Source: JBGTKH01 sp041744735 (GTDB lineage: Bacteria; Planctomycetota; Planctomycetia; Pirellulales; Pirellulaceae). Taken from it: a DNA stretch of 12,104 nt. The translations under genes and the position numbers were made by a program. The stretch spans positions 1 through 12,104 of the forward strand of contig JBGTKH010000263.1 in the NCBI GenBank assembly GCA_041744735.1, in the 5' to 3' direction. This document shows positions 6,518 to 12,104 of the stretch, piece by piece. The notes beneath the pieces were generated by a model. That model was not told the DNA's origin, searched no databases, and was given only the letters and a program-made list of their open reading frames with translations. The stretch's first letter is position 1, and each line of letters starts with the position of its first letter.

Positions 6518-8800
6518 TTAATCCAACTTAATCTGCCGGAAGATGGGCAGGTGGCGGTAGTAGACTTCTAGCGTGCAGGTGGAGAGGGCGGTTTCGTAGA
6601 TGCGGCCGCCGGAGGAGGAGTGGCTGCCTTTGGGCGACCAACTGCCGGCTGCATGGCCGCTCTTCTCCTGCAACCTGACCAGGATGTCGCGCATCCGCTC
6701 GTTCCACAGCTCCCATTCCGGGCCGCCGGCGTGGTGGAAGGTTTGCGTGCCGTAGTACCAGTAATAGATGTCGGGACTGGTTTGTGTCGGCAAATGATTC
6801 TTGGCTAGAAACTCGACGCCCTTTCGCAGGCCCCAGTTTTCATTGGTCCAGCCCAGGTACATGCGACAGAGCAGCGCTTCGGCGGTCATCACGTGCGTGG
6901 GGCGATTGCCGCGCATGTAAGCGTATTGCGAGCTGTCGTTCGACGAAACGCTGTCCAAGTATTGGCTGGCCAATTCCAGCGTGGTGTTCGACACGTCGAG
7001 CCCTGCGGCCCGTGCGCTTTGCAAAGCCATCAGTTGCCAGCCGACGACGCTGGTGTCACCGGGCTGTTTGGGAGCGTAACGCCAGCCGCCGCCTTGATGC
7101 TGTGCCTCGATGATAAAGTTCACCGCGCGCTGTGCCGGCATGCGCAGCTCTTCGTCGCCTTCCATCGCAAAGGCTTCACACAGCACGATTGTGGCTTGGC
7201 CGTGCGCGTACATGCCGGCGTTGCCGCTTGAGTCCGCTCGCAGGTCGCCGTCGGGTTTCTGATGTTGGACCAGCCAGCGCAGGCCTTTGGACACGTTATC
7301 TTTGTAGCGGCCCGTGATGTGACTTTGGCCCGCGCCCAAAAACGGCAGCAGGATAAGCGCCGTACCGGCCGAGTCGCTGTGGATGCCGCCGGTCCCGCTG
7401 CAGGTGCAGCCGGGCGATTTGTTGAAGCGATCCAGGCTCCAGCTTCCGTCTTCACTTTGGTGCTTCGACATCCACAGCAGCGCGCGGGCCACGGCCGCCT
7501 CGGTCAACGTTGTGCCCCCTTCCTGCTCGACCATCTCGACGCGCACGCGCGGGTCGCGGGCGGCGAATGTTTGCCGAATGCCGGTTTTGTCGCTGATCTG
7601 GGATTTGACTTTCTCAATGTCGGGCAGTTGCGGATTGGGTGTGTTGGGGTCGATCCGCAGCTCGCGGGCCTCTTGATCGGCGCGGATCATGGCGTCGCGC
7701 ACTTGCGGGTCGTTCATGTTCACATTGTTGGGAACCGGCAGATCGAATTTGACTTCGTCCTGCGGGTTGACGAGCTCGCCGCCTTCTTGCACGTGCTTGC
7801 TGACGGTGGCCGAGAGCGTGATGTACGGGCCCTCTTCTTCTTCGCCGATGGTGAACAACGCCATCAGCGTCAGCACGACGAAGTGGAAGACGAGACTGAC
7901 GAGCCACGCGGGGGTGAGCTTGAACAAATCGTTCAACCACACGGTGGTCGCGCCCGCTTCGGTCATGCGCCGCAAGCGCGCCCGCGGGCCTTTCGGTGGT
8001 TCAGTCACACGGCGGCGCTCGCGAGGCGGAGTTGGCGGGACAAGCGGTGGCTGCTTGGCCGTTGGCGGAGACGTCTGACCTTTAAATCGCGGCGGCGGCA
8101 CGCCGGGCTGCGCTGGACGTCGCTCGGGAGACTTGTTGGGATCTTGCTTGGGTCTGGTGGGCAGCGGCGCAGTTTCGGCCAGCGCGGCAGCGGCGGCCCC
8201 GGTGACTTTCGTTTTTGTCGTCGGTTGTTTTGCGGCTGGCTGAGGCGCTTGTCGCGGAGCAGCCGGCGTAGACTTCGGTGGCGTGGCGGGCGTGGGGCGT
8301 TGCTCGGTGCGGCGTTTGGCTTGCTCGCGCTCTTGCAACAGCCGCATCGCTTCGCGCTCTTGCTCGTCGTTCAGCTCGATGCTGGTCCCGCACTTCCAAC
8401 AGTCGGCGATCATCAACCACAAACGGATCGTCATCGGCGCCCGGCAATCGGGACAACCGCACATCAGCACGTCTCCTTCGATCCAGATCGCGCCGCGCGA
8501 TTGATCGAGCGGCCCCGTGGGGACCTTGAAGGCGGTACCGGCGTCTGATGGCGGTCGAAGGCGCGCGGCGGGCGGTTTGATCGTCAACTCGTCGGGGACC
8601 GCGGGCAGCGGCGCGTCGGACAGCAAGTCGAAAACAGGCAGTTCGCCGTCGAAGGTCATTTGGCCGCTAAAGACCATGTCTTCGACGGACTTGCCTTCTC
8701 CGTTGCCTGCATCGACGCCGGGCAGCGGAAACTCGCCGAACGCGCCGGCCGGGCCGACGCTCAACTCTAAAGCCGAGTCTTGGTTTGCAGACGACGCCAT
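6518..8800 (-). CDS. Zinc-ribbon, single-helix membrane protein with squalene-cyclase/prenyltransferase repeats
   Basis: The 760-residue product has four parts. An acidic N-terminus is followed by a zinc ribbon (C116-x2-C119 and C134-x2-C137, with C114 as an extra). Next comes a long Pro/Lys/Arg linker (about 165-275), then one transmembrane helix at about 299-318. The C-terminal domain (about 430-755) is an alpha-alpha barrel-type repeat region like squalene-hopene cyclase and prenyltransferase. Repeat signs are HQSEDGSWSL (447-456), HQKPDGDLR (513-521), GGGWRYAPKQPGDTSVVGWQ (570-589), and DIYYWYYGTQTFHHAGG (677-693). A CTCSGTGG insert (465-472) is typical of the large planctomycete family I recognise here. 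The DxDD motif of squalene cyclases is absent, so cyclisation is unlikely; a protein- or lipid-binding role is possible. The start has no Shine-Dalgarno. It is divergent from the MoxR operon across 545 bp. Family is secure, function unknown. Confidence 0.93.
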   Translation of the reverse strand: MASSANQDSALELSVGPAGAFGEFPLPGVDAGNGEGKSVEDMVFSGQMTFDGELPVFDLLSDAPLPAVPDELTIKPPAARLRPPSDAGTAFKVPTGPLDQSRGAIWIEGDVLMCGCPDCRAPMTIRLWLMIADCWKCGTSIELNDEQEREAMRLLQEREQAKRRTEQRPTPATPPKSTPAAPRQAPQPAAKQPTTKTKVTGAAAAALAETAPLPTRPKQDPNKSPERRPAQPGVPPPRFKGQTSPPTAKQPPLVPPTPPRERRRVTEPPKGPRARLRRMTEAGATTVWLNDLFKLTPAWLVSLVFHFVVLTLMALFTIGEEEEGPYITLSATVSKHVQEGGELVNPQDEVKFDLPVPNNVNMNDPQVRDAMIRADQEARELRIDPNTPNPQLPDIEKVKSQISDKTGIRQTFAARDPRVRVEMVEQEGGTTLTEAAVARALLWMSKHQSEDGSWSLDRFNKSPGCTCSGTGGIHSDSAGTALILLPFLGAGQSHITGRYKDNVSKGLRWLVQHQKPDGDLRADSSGNAGMYAHGQATIVLCEAFAMEGDEELRMPAQRAVNFIIEAQHQGGGWRYAPKQPGDTSVVGWQLMALQSARAAGLDVSNTTLELASQYLDSVSSNDSSQYAYMRGNRPTHVMTAEALLCRMYLGWTNENWGLRKGVEFLAKNHLPTQTSPDIYYWYYGTQTFHHAGGPEWELWNERMRDILVRLQEKSGHAAGSWSPKGSHSSSGGRIYETALSTCTLEVYYRHLPIFRQIKLD

Positions 8801-8916
8801 GGAAAAATGTTTTTGCTTGACAACGAACTGAACGGGCGACGCTTGGGCAACGAGCGGACATAGAACTACGCCCGGCCGAGCGCATCACACTCCGTCGCTA
8901 ACCCCCACAAGCTATT

Positions 8917-8943
8917 AGTGTAACAACTGCCCCACCCAGTCAA
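8917..8943 (-). promoter_or_regulatory. Weak candidate promoter for the squalene-cyclase-repeat gene
   Basis: On the minus strand TTGACT (8938-8943) is followed by TACACT (8917-8922) after only 15 bp, or by ACTAAT (8914-8919) after 18 bp. The -35 is good, but neither -10 is ideal. It would give a leader of roughly 110 nt. Confidence 0.25.
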
Positions 8944-8951
8944 CAAGCAAC

Positions 8952-9057
8952 CCAAAATTTTCGGAGTGGTACAAGTTGCCGTAGCGGAAGTGGTGACACT
9001 TCCGAAGTCTAACGACTTCGGCTACCAAAATGTACCACTACCAAAATTTTCGGAGTG
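8952..9057. repeat. 17-bp direct repeats flanking the structured element
   Basis: ccaaaattttcggagtg occurs at 8952-8968 and again at 9041-9057, a perfect match. The first copy runs into the outer stem of the 75-nt element. The second runs into the left end of the foldback element (9052-9216). The two structures thus share the same leading sequence. Confidence 0.9.
8965..9039. repeat. 75-nt element able to fold as a stem with three-way junction
   Basis: The outer stem agtggtaca (8965-8973) pairs perfectly with tgtaccact (9031-9039). After a small internal loop, gtagc (8981-8985) pairs with gctac (9021-9025). Inside are two adjacent hairpins: ggaagtg/cacttcc (8986-8992/8997-9003) with loop gtga, and gaagtc/gacttc (9004-9009/9014-9019) with loop taac. 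The loops fit the GNRA and UMAC tetraloop classes if transcribed on the plus strand. It may be a mobile palindromic repeat or a structured RNA; no known RNA family was recognised. Confidence 0.75.
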
Positions 9058-9216
9058 CGGCGACTCGTCGCCGCTTTAGAAGTTTCGGATCGTCCATTGT
9101 CGGAGCGACTTTGCCCCCGCCGTTGCGTGACCCAGGAAGTTGATGACGCAACACGACGGTTCGTCTCATCGGGCGAAGTCCCAAATTCCTAAAGCGGTGA
9201 CGAGTCACCGCACTCC
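9052..9216. repeat. Foldback (MITE- or REP-like) element with 28-bp inverted ends
   Basis: The left end (9052-9079) and right end (9189-9216) are inverted copies of a 28-bp sequence, differing at only two positions. Each end contains its own palindrome: gcggcgac/gtcgccgc at 9057-9074 and gcggtgac/gtcaccgc at 9194-9211. The two differences form one compensated base pair within that palindrome. Inside, gactttgccc (9107-9116) pairs with gggcgaagtc (9171-9180) with one G-T pair, and gttgcgt (9122-9128) pairs with acgcaac (9146-9152). The whole can fold as one long hairpin. It has no coding capacity. Confidence 0.8.
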
Positions 9217-9251
9217 AAAGAATAGCAACTCCAAAAATCGTCATGAGGTGG

Positions 9252-9280
9252 CAGACAACGACGGGCAAAGCCATTACTAT
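9252..9280 (+). promoter_or_regulatory. Possible promoter of the MoxR operon
   Basis: CAGACA (9252-9257) and TACTAT (9275-9280) are 17 bp apart, matching the housekeeping consensus at 4/6 each, including the key T, A and final T of the -10. Predicted leader is about 60 nt. It lies just past the foldback element. Confidence 0.3.
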
Positions 9281-9334
9281 GGTGAAGTTTGACAGAGGCA
9301 ATGCGTTTCGCGCGGAGTGGGCTGCGCTGGAAAT

Positions 9335-9338
9335 GGAG
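9335..9338 (+). promoter_or_regulatory. Shine-Dalgarno that decides the MoxR start
   Basis: GGAG stands 7 nt before ATG 9346. It supports that start over the in-frame TTG at 9289, which would add 19 residues unlike the family. Confidence 0.7.
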
Positions 9339-9345
9339 TGACAAC

Positions 9346-10287
9346 ATGGCAACCGAGCTCCAAAGCTTGGTCTCGCAACTTGAAGGGAACATGCGCCGAG
9401 TCGTGCTAGGCAAGGCCGAAGTGGTGCGGATGTGTTTGGTGGCGTTGTTGGCAGGCGAGCACGTGCTGTTGGAAGACGTGCCCGGCGTGGGCAAGACTTT
9501 GGTGGGCAAAGCGTTGGCCAAAAGCGTTTCGGGCGGCTTCTGCCGCTTGCAGTTCACGCCCGACCTGCTGCCCAGCGACATCGTGGGCAGCAGCGTCTTC
9601 AATGCCCGCACGTCCGAGTTCTTTTACAACCGCGGGCCGATTTTCTCCAACGTGGTGTTGGCAGACGAGATTAACCGGGCGCCGCCGCGCACGCAAAGCG
9701 CATTGCTGGAAGCGATGAGCGACAGTCAGGTCAGCGTCGACGGCAAGACCTACGAATTGCCGCAGCCGTTCATGGTCATCGCGACGCAGAATCCATTCGA
9801 GTTCGAGGGAACGTACCCGCTGCCCGAAAGTCAGCTTGATCGCTTTCTGCTGCGGATTTCCATGGGCTATCCGAGCCGCGAAGACGAACGTCAAGTGCTG
9901 TCCAGCCATCGTGAAGGCGAGCCCGTTACCAAGCTGGAACCGGTGCTTGAATGCGATCAGATCGTTAACTTGCAAGCCGCCGTCCGTGCGATCGACGTCG
10001 AAACGTCGATTTACGATTACGTGCTGGACATTGTCGAAGCGACGCGCAACTGCGAAGAGTTGCACGTGGGCGTGAGCACGCGCGGCGCCCTGTCGTTGTA
10101 CCGCGGGGCGCAAGCTTCGGCGCTAATCGACGGCCGGTCGTTCGTCGTGCCCGACGACGTGAAGCGGCTGGCGGTTCCCGTGCTGGGGCATCGCGTGATC
10201 ACGAAAGGCTACCTGCACGGCGGTCAGCGCGAAGCGGTCGAAGCTATTATCCATCGCCTGGTCGACGAGACACCCGTACCGGAATAA
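9346..10287 (+). CDS. MoxR-family AAA+ ATPase
   Basis: The 313-residue product is full length for the MoxR family of AAA+ chaperone-like ATPases, which use ATP hydrolysis to help assemble or activate partner proteins. Visible motifs are Walker A PGVGKT (46-51), Walker B VVLADEIN (103-110), the family stretch NRAPPRTQSALLEAM (110-124), sensor 1 ATQNP (146-150), LDRFLLR (164-170) and a sensor-2 region around GVSTRGALSL near the C-terminal lid. The start at 9346 is supported by GGAG 7 nt upstream. It is first in a tight operon: the DUF58 gene starts 6 bp after its stop and a TgpA-like gene follows. MoxR ATPases commonly neighbour DUF58 and von Willebrand-type proteins and are thought to act on them. 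Nothing looks broken. The family is certain; the client is inferred from context. Confidence 0.97.
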   Translation: MATELQSLVSQLEGNMRRVVLGKAEVVRMCLVALLAGEHVLLEDVPGVGKTLVGKALAKSVSGGFCRLQFTPDLLPSDIVGSSVFNARTSEFFYNRGPIFSNVVLADEINRAPPRTQSALLEAMSDSQVSVDGKTYELPQPFMVIATQNPFEFEGTYPLPESQLDRFLLRISMGYPSREDERQVLSSHREGEPVTKLEPVLECDQIVNLQAAVRAIDVETSIYDYVLDIVEATRNCEELHVGVSTRGALSLYRGAQASALIDGRSFVVPDDVKRLAVPVLGHRVITKGYLHGGQREAVEAIIHRLVDETPVPE

Positions 10288-10292
10288 ATGCC

Positions 10293-11474
10293 GTGTTTGG
10301 CCGACGAAAAATCACGATTTGCCGCGAGGGCTGGTACTATCTGTTCGTACTGTCGTTCATCATCGGCGGCGCGATTCTGCGGCAAGTGAACCTGCTGGTG
10401 GTGCTGGCCGGCCTGATGTTCGGCCCGCTGCTGTTTCATTGGCGGCTGGTGGCGGCGACGGTGCGGCGCATTGCTGTGAAGCGGCGGCTGCCCGAGCGAA
10501 TCTGTGCCGGCGATCTGCTGACCGTCGACTTGATTGCGACCAACGGCCGGCGCCGGCTGGACAGTTGGGGCCTGCTGCTCGAAGACGCGATTCGCTTGGA
10601 GGGCAATGGCGACGCGGCACAGCGAACGCGCGTCGACGTCATGATTCCACATCTGCCGGCCGGCGAAAGCGAACGTGTGTCGTACCGCAGCGTGCTGGCG
10701 CGGCGTGGCCGATATCGCTTTGGGCCAGTGAAGGTCTCGACGCGGTTTCCACTCGGCCTGGTGCAAGGATCCATCAAGATCGATTGCCGCGATTGGTTGA
10801 CCGTCTGTCCGCGGCTGGGGCATCTGACTCGGCAATGGGCGCAGATCGTCGAGGCGGATCGGGCCGGCAGCCAGCGGTCATTCCGCCGACAGGGGTTGGT
10901 CGAGGGAGATTTCTTCGGGCTGCGCGATTGGCGAACCGGAGACAGCCGGCGCTGGATTCACTGGCGGACGTCGGCCAAGCAGAGCAATTTGGCCGTGAAG
11001 CAATTCGAACAGCAACGCAGCCGCGACGTGGCACTGGTCCTGGACTTGTGGCACAGCAGCCAGCCGACGGACGAGGAGTTGGAGAACGTCGAGATGGCCG
11101 TCAGCTTTGCCGCCACTGCGGTCGCCGACTTGTGCCGCCGCGCCGGCAGCCACTTGATGCTGGCCGTGGCCGGCAAGTCGCCGCTGCACTTCGCAGCCAC
11201 GGCTTCGGCCGTGTTCATGCACGAGGTGCTGGAACAACTGGCCCTGGTCGAAGGGGGCGAGACGAACAGCTTGCCCGGCGTGCTGCGGCGCGTGGTCGGC
11301 GAACTGCGGACGGGAGCCCGCGTGGTGGTGATCAGCACCCGGCCGAACGAAATGGACCGCATCCGCCGCCAGAAGATTTTGGCCGACGAGCCGCGCGTTC
11401 ACAGCGTCCTCAGCCGGTTGGCGTGGATCGACGTGAGCAGCGACCAGTTGTCGCGATACTTTAATTTTGCTTGA
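10293..11474 (+). CDS. DUF58 domain protein
   Basis: The 393-residue product begins at a GTG with GGAA 8 nt upstream, overlapping the MoxR stop, so translation is probably coupled. An ATG at 10288 is out of frame. Two hydrophobic segments (about 15-29 and 32-49) anchor the N-terminus in the membrane. The DUF58 core follows: RFPLGLVQG (151-159), then EGDFFGLRDWRTGDSRRWIH (204-223) and the HWRTSAK end of the motif. The stretch from DVALVLDL (245-252) starts a von Willebrand A-like fold, although the full metal-site pattern was not verified. DUF58 proteins sit beside MoxR ATPases and transglutaminase-like proteins in many bacteria, and are presumed partners in an envelope-related process. Full length. 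Function beyond the family is unknown. Confidence 0.96.
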   Translation: MFGRRKITICREGWYYLFVLSFIIGGAILRQVNLLVVLAGLMFGPLLFHWRLVAATVRRIAVKRRLPERICAGDLLTVDLIATNGRRRLDSWGLLLEDAIRLEGNGDAAQRTRVDVMIPHLPAGESERVSYRSVLARRGRYRFGPVKVSTRFPLGLVQGSIKIDCRDWLTVCPRLGHLTRQWAQIVEADRAGSQRSFRRQGLVEGDFFGLRDWRTGDSRRWIHWRTSAKQSNLAVKQFEQQRSRDVALVLDLWHSSQPTDEELENVEMAVSFAATAVADLCRRAGSHLMLAVAGKSPLHFAATASAVFMHEVLEQLALVEGGETNSLPGVLRRVVGELRTGARVVVISTRPNEMDRIRRQKILADEPRVHSVLSRLAWIDVSSDQLSRYFNFA

Positions 11475-11485
11475 GGCTTACGATC

Positions 11486-12104
11486 GTGAACGTTCAGCGG
11501 CTGCTGCAAATCAACATGGGACTGCTGGCGACGTTGGGCACGCTGCTGCTGTCGATCGGTCAGCAGAGTGCCCTGTTCCCCACCGTGGCGCCAACGTTGA
11601 TGTTGTTCGCCGTGGTCACGTCGGTGTACTTCACCGACACGTTAAAGTGGTTTCAGTTGAATCGCTTTCTGGCGAATGCGGCGGCGTTGCTTGCGGCGCT
11701 GTTTGCACTGAGCGACTTTTTGGGGAGCGACAGCAGTCAACAACTGCTGGCGATCGCTCATCTGCTGGTGTATTTGCAAGTCGTGCTGCTCTATCAGGAG
11801 AAGAGTGACCGCGTGTACGGTCAGTTGGCGGTCCTCAGCCTGTTGCAGGTAGTGGTCGCGGCGGCTTTGAATTTGGGGGCCGAGTTCGGCGTGCTGCTGG
11901 TGCTTTACGTGGCCGTGGCGATCAGCGCGTTGACACTGTTCTACATTCATCGCGAGGTGGCTCGTTTCGACAAGCCGGGCAAGGATCCGGCTCATCTGCC
12001 AACGCGCCGCACAAAGTGGCGGTTGTCGCAGCGAGCCCGCGGGCGTTTGACGCTGTCCGCGCCGCCGGTCGCGATTTACGATGCCTCGCCCGCCACTCTG
12101 GCTC
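11486..12104 (+). CDS. TgpA-like (DUF3488) transglutaminase protein, N-terminal membrane part (3' end off window)
   Basis: The frame runs from GTG 11486 to the right edge (206 codons) without a stop. GAGG (11473-11476), overlapping the DUF58 stop codon, lies 9 nt upstream and favours this start over ATG 11516. Residues 9-154 contain about six hydrophobic helices (9-29, 34-50, 60-78, 86-104, 112-130, 134-154), with LLYQEKSDRVYGQLAVLSLL between helices four and five, as in the DUF3488/TgpA N-terminal domain. A basic, polar segment follows (about 155-200), after which a periplasmic transglutaminase-like domain would be expected but lies outside the window. Position third after MoxR and DUF58 matches the widespread MoxR-DUF58-transglutaminase cluster. 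The assignment rests on topology and context, because no catalytic residues are visible here. Confidence 0.85.
   Translation, partial: MNVQRLLQINMGLLATLGTLLLSIGQQSALFPTVAPTLMLFAVVTSVYFTDTLKWFQLNRFLANAAALLAALFALSDFLGSDSSQQLLAIAHLLVYLQVVLLYQEKSDRVYGQLAVLSLLQVVVAAALNLGAEFGVLLVLYVAVAISALTLFYIHREVARFDKPGKDPAHLPTRRTKWRLSQRARGRLTLSAPPVAIYDASPATLA

Larger units (their letters stand above)
8801..9345. other. Non-coding divergent region, 545 bp, rich in structured repeats
   Basis: No credible gene is present. From left to right it holds a weak promoter for the leftward gene, a 75-nt structured element (8965-9039) flanked by 17-bp direct repeats, an adjoining 165-bp foldback element (9052-9216), and a possible promoter for the MoxR operon (9252-9280). 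The last 105 bp before the moxR-type start show nothing else but the Shine-Dalgarno. Confidence 0.8.

Noticed and set aside
7262..8548. Plus-strand open frame of 428 codons.
   Set aside because: It is opposite the squalene-cyclase-repeat gene, whose product has clear domains; the plus frame has low-complexity Arg-rich sequence.
8965..9039. tRNA gene, because of the 75-nt length and cloverleaf-like fold.
   Set aside because: Only two inner hairpins, no anticodon-type 7-nt loop, no T-loop motif and no acceptor/CCA pattern.
9289..9294. Perfect TTGACA -35 box before the MoxR gene.
   Set aside because: No -10-like sequence lies 16-18 bp downstream; that stretch is GC-rich.
10319..11464. Plus-strand open frame of 381 codons overlapping the DUF58 gene.
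   Set aside because: It is the DUF58 gene in another frame, Ala/Arg/Gly-rich without motifs.

Overview
The window looks like a chromosomal segment from a planctomycete, probably of the Pirellula type. This is inferred from gene families, not from a marker gene. The families are: a large squalene-cyclase-repeat protein with a zinc ribbon and one membrane helix, a compact sigma-70 factor resembling the planctomycete-specific class, an ECF sigma factor followed by a membrane-anchored macroglobulin-like protein, and a MoxR/DUF58/TgpA cluster. Most genes appear to be about 58-65% GC in sampled lines. The TPR gene is nearer 53%.

Layout. Bases 1-3038 (minus strand) hold an ECF sigma factor followed by a gene that runs off the left edge. 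The second gene's product joins a cysteine-free anti-sigma-like N-terminus, one transmembrane helix and a long extracytoplasmic MG2/alpha-2-macroglobulin-like region. Its reading frame was worked out by hand from the start at 2353 to the edge (784 codons, no stop). The two genes are separated by a strict heptamer array. Bases 3039-3289 form a divergent promoter region packed with inverted and direct repeats. Bases 3290-3922 (plus) encode a second sigma factor. Bases 3966-6329 (minus) encode a TPR protein with two C-terminal membrane helices, convergent with that sigma gene. Bases 6518-8800 (minus) encode the zinc-ribbon/squalene-cyclase-repeat protein.

Bases 8801-9345 are a non-coding divergent region. 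It holds a 75-nt element predicted to fold as a stem with a three-way junction, directly abutting a 165-bp foldback element. The two 28-bp ends of the foldback differ only by one compensated base pair. From 9346 to the right edge (plus) runs a tight operon: MoxR-type AAA+ ATPase, DUF58 protein, and the N-terminal membrane part of a TgpA-like (DUF3488) transglutaminase protein.

How the genes may work together. The left part looks like a cell-surface signalling module in which a membrane protein with a large external macroglobulin-like region could hold its sigma factor inactive. The right part is the widespread MoxR-DUF58-transglutaminase module, thought to act on envelope or periplasmic protein assembly. 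The most unusual material is the sigma/anti-sigma-macroglobulin pair and the structured repeats in the intergenic regions. No RNA gene of a known class, insertion sequence, CRISPR array or phage gene was found.
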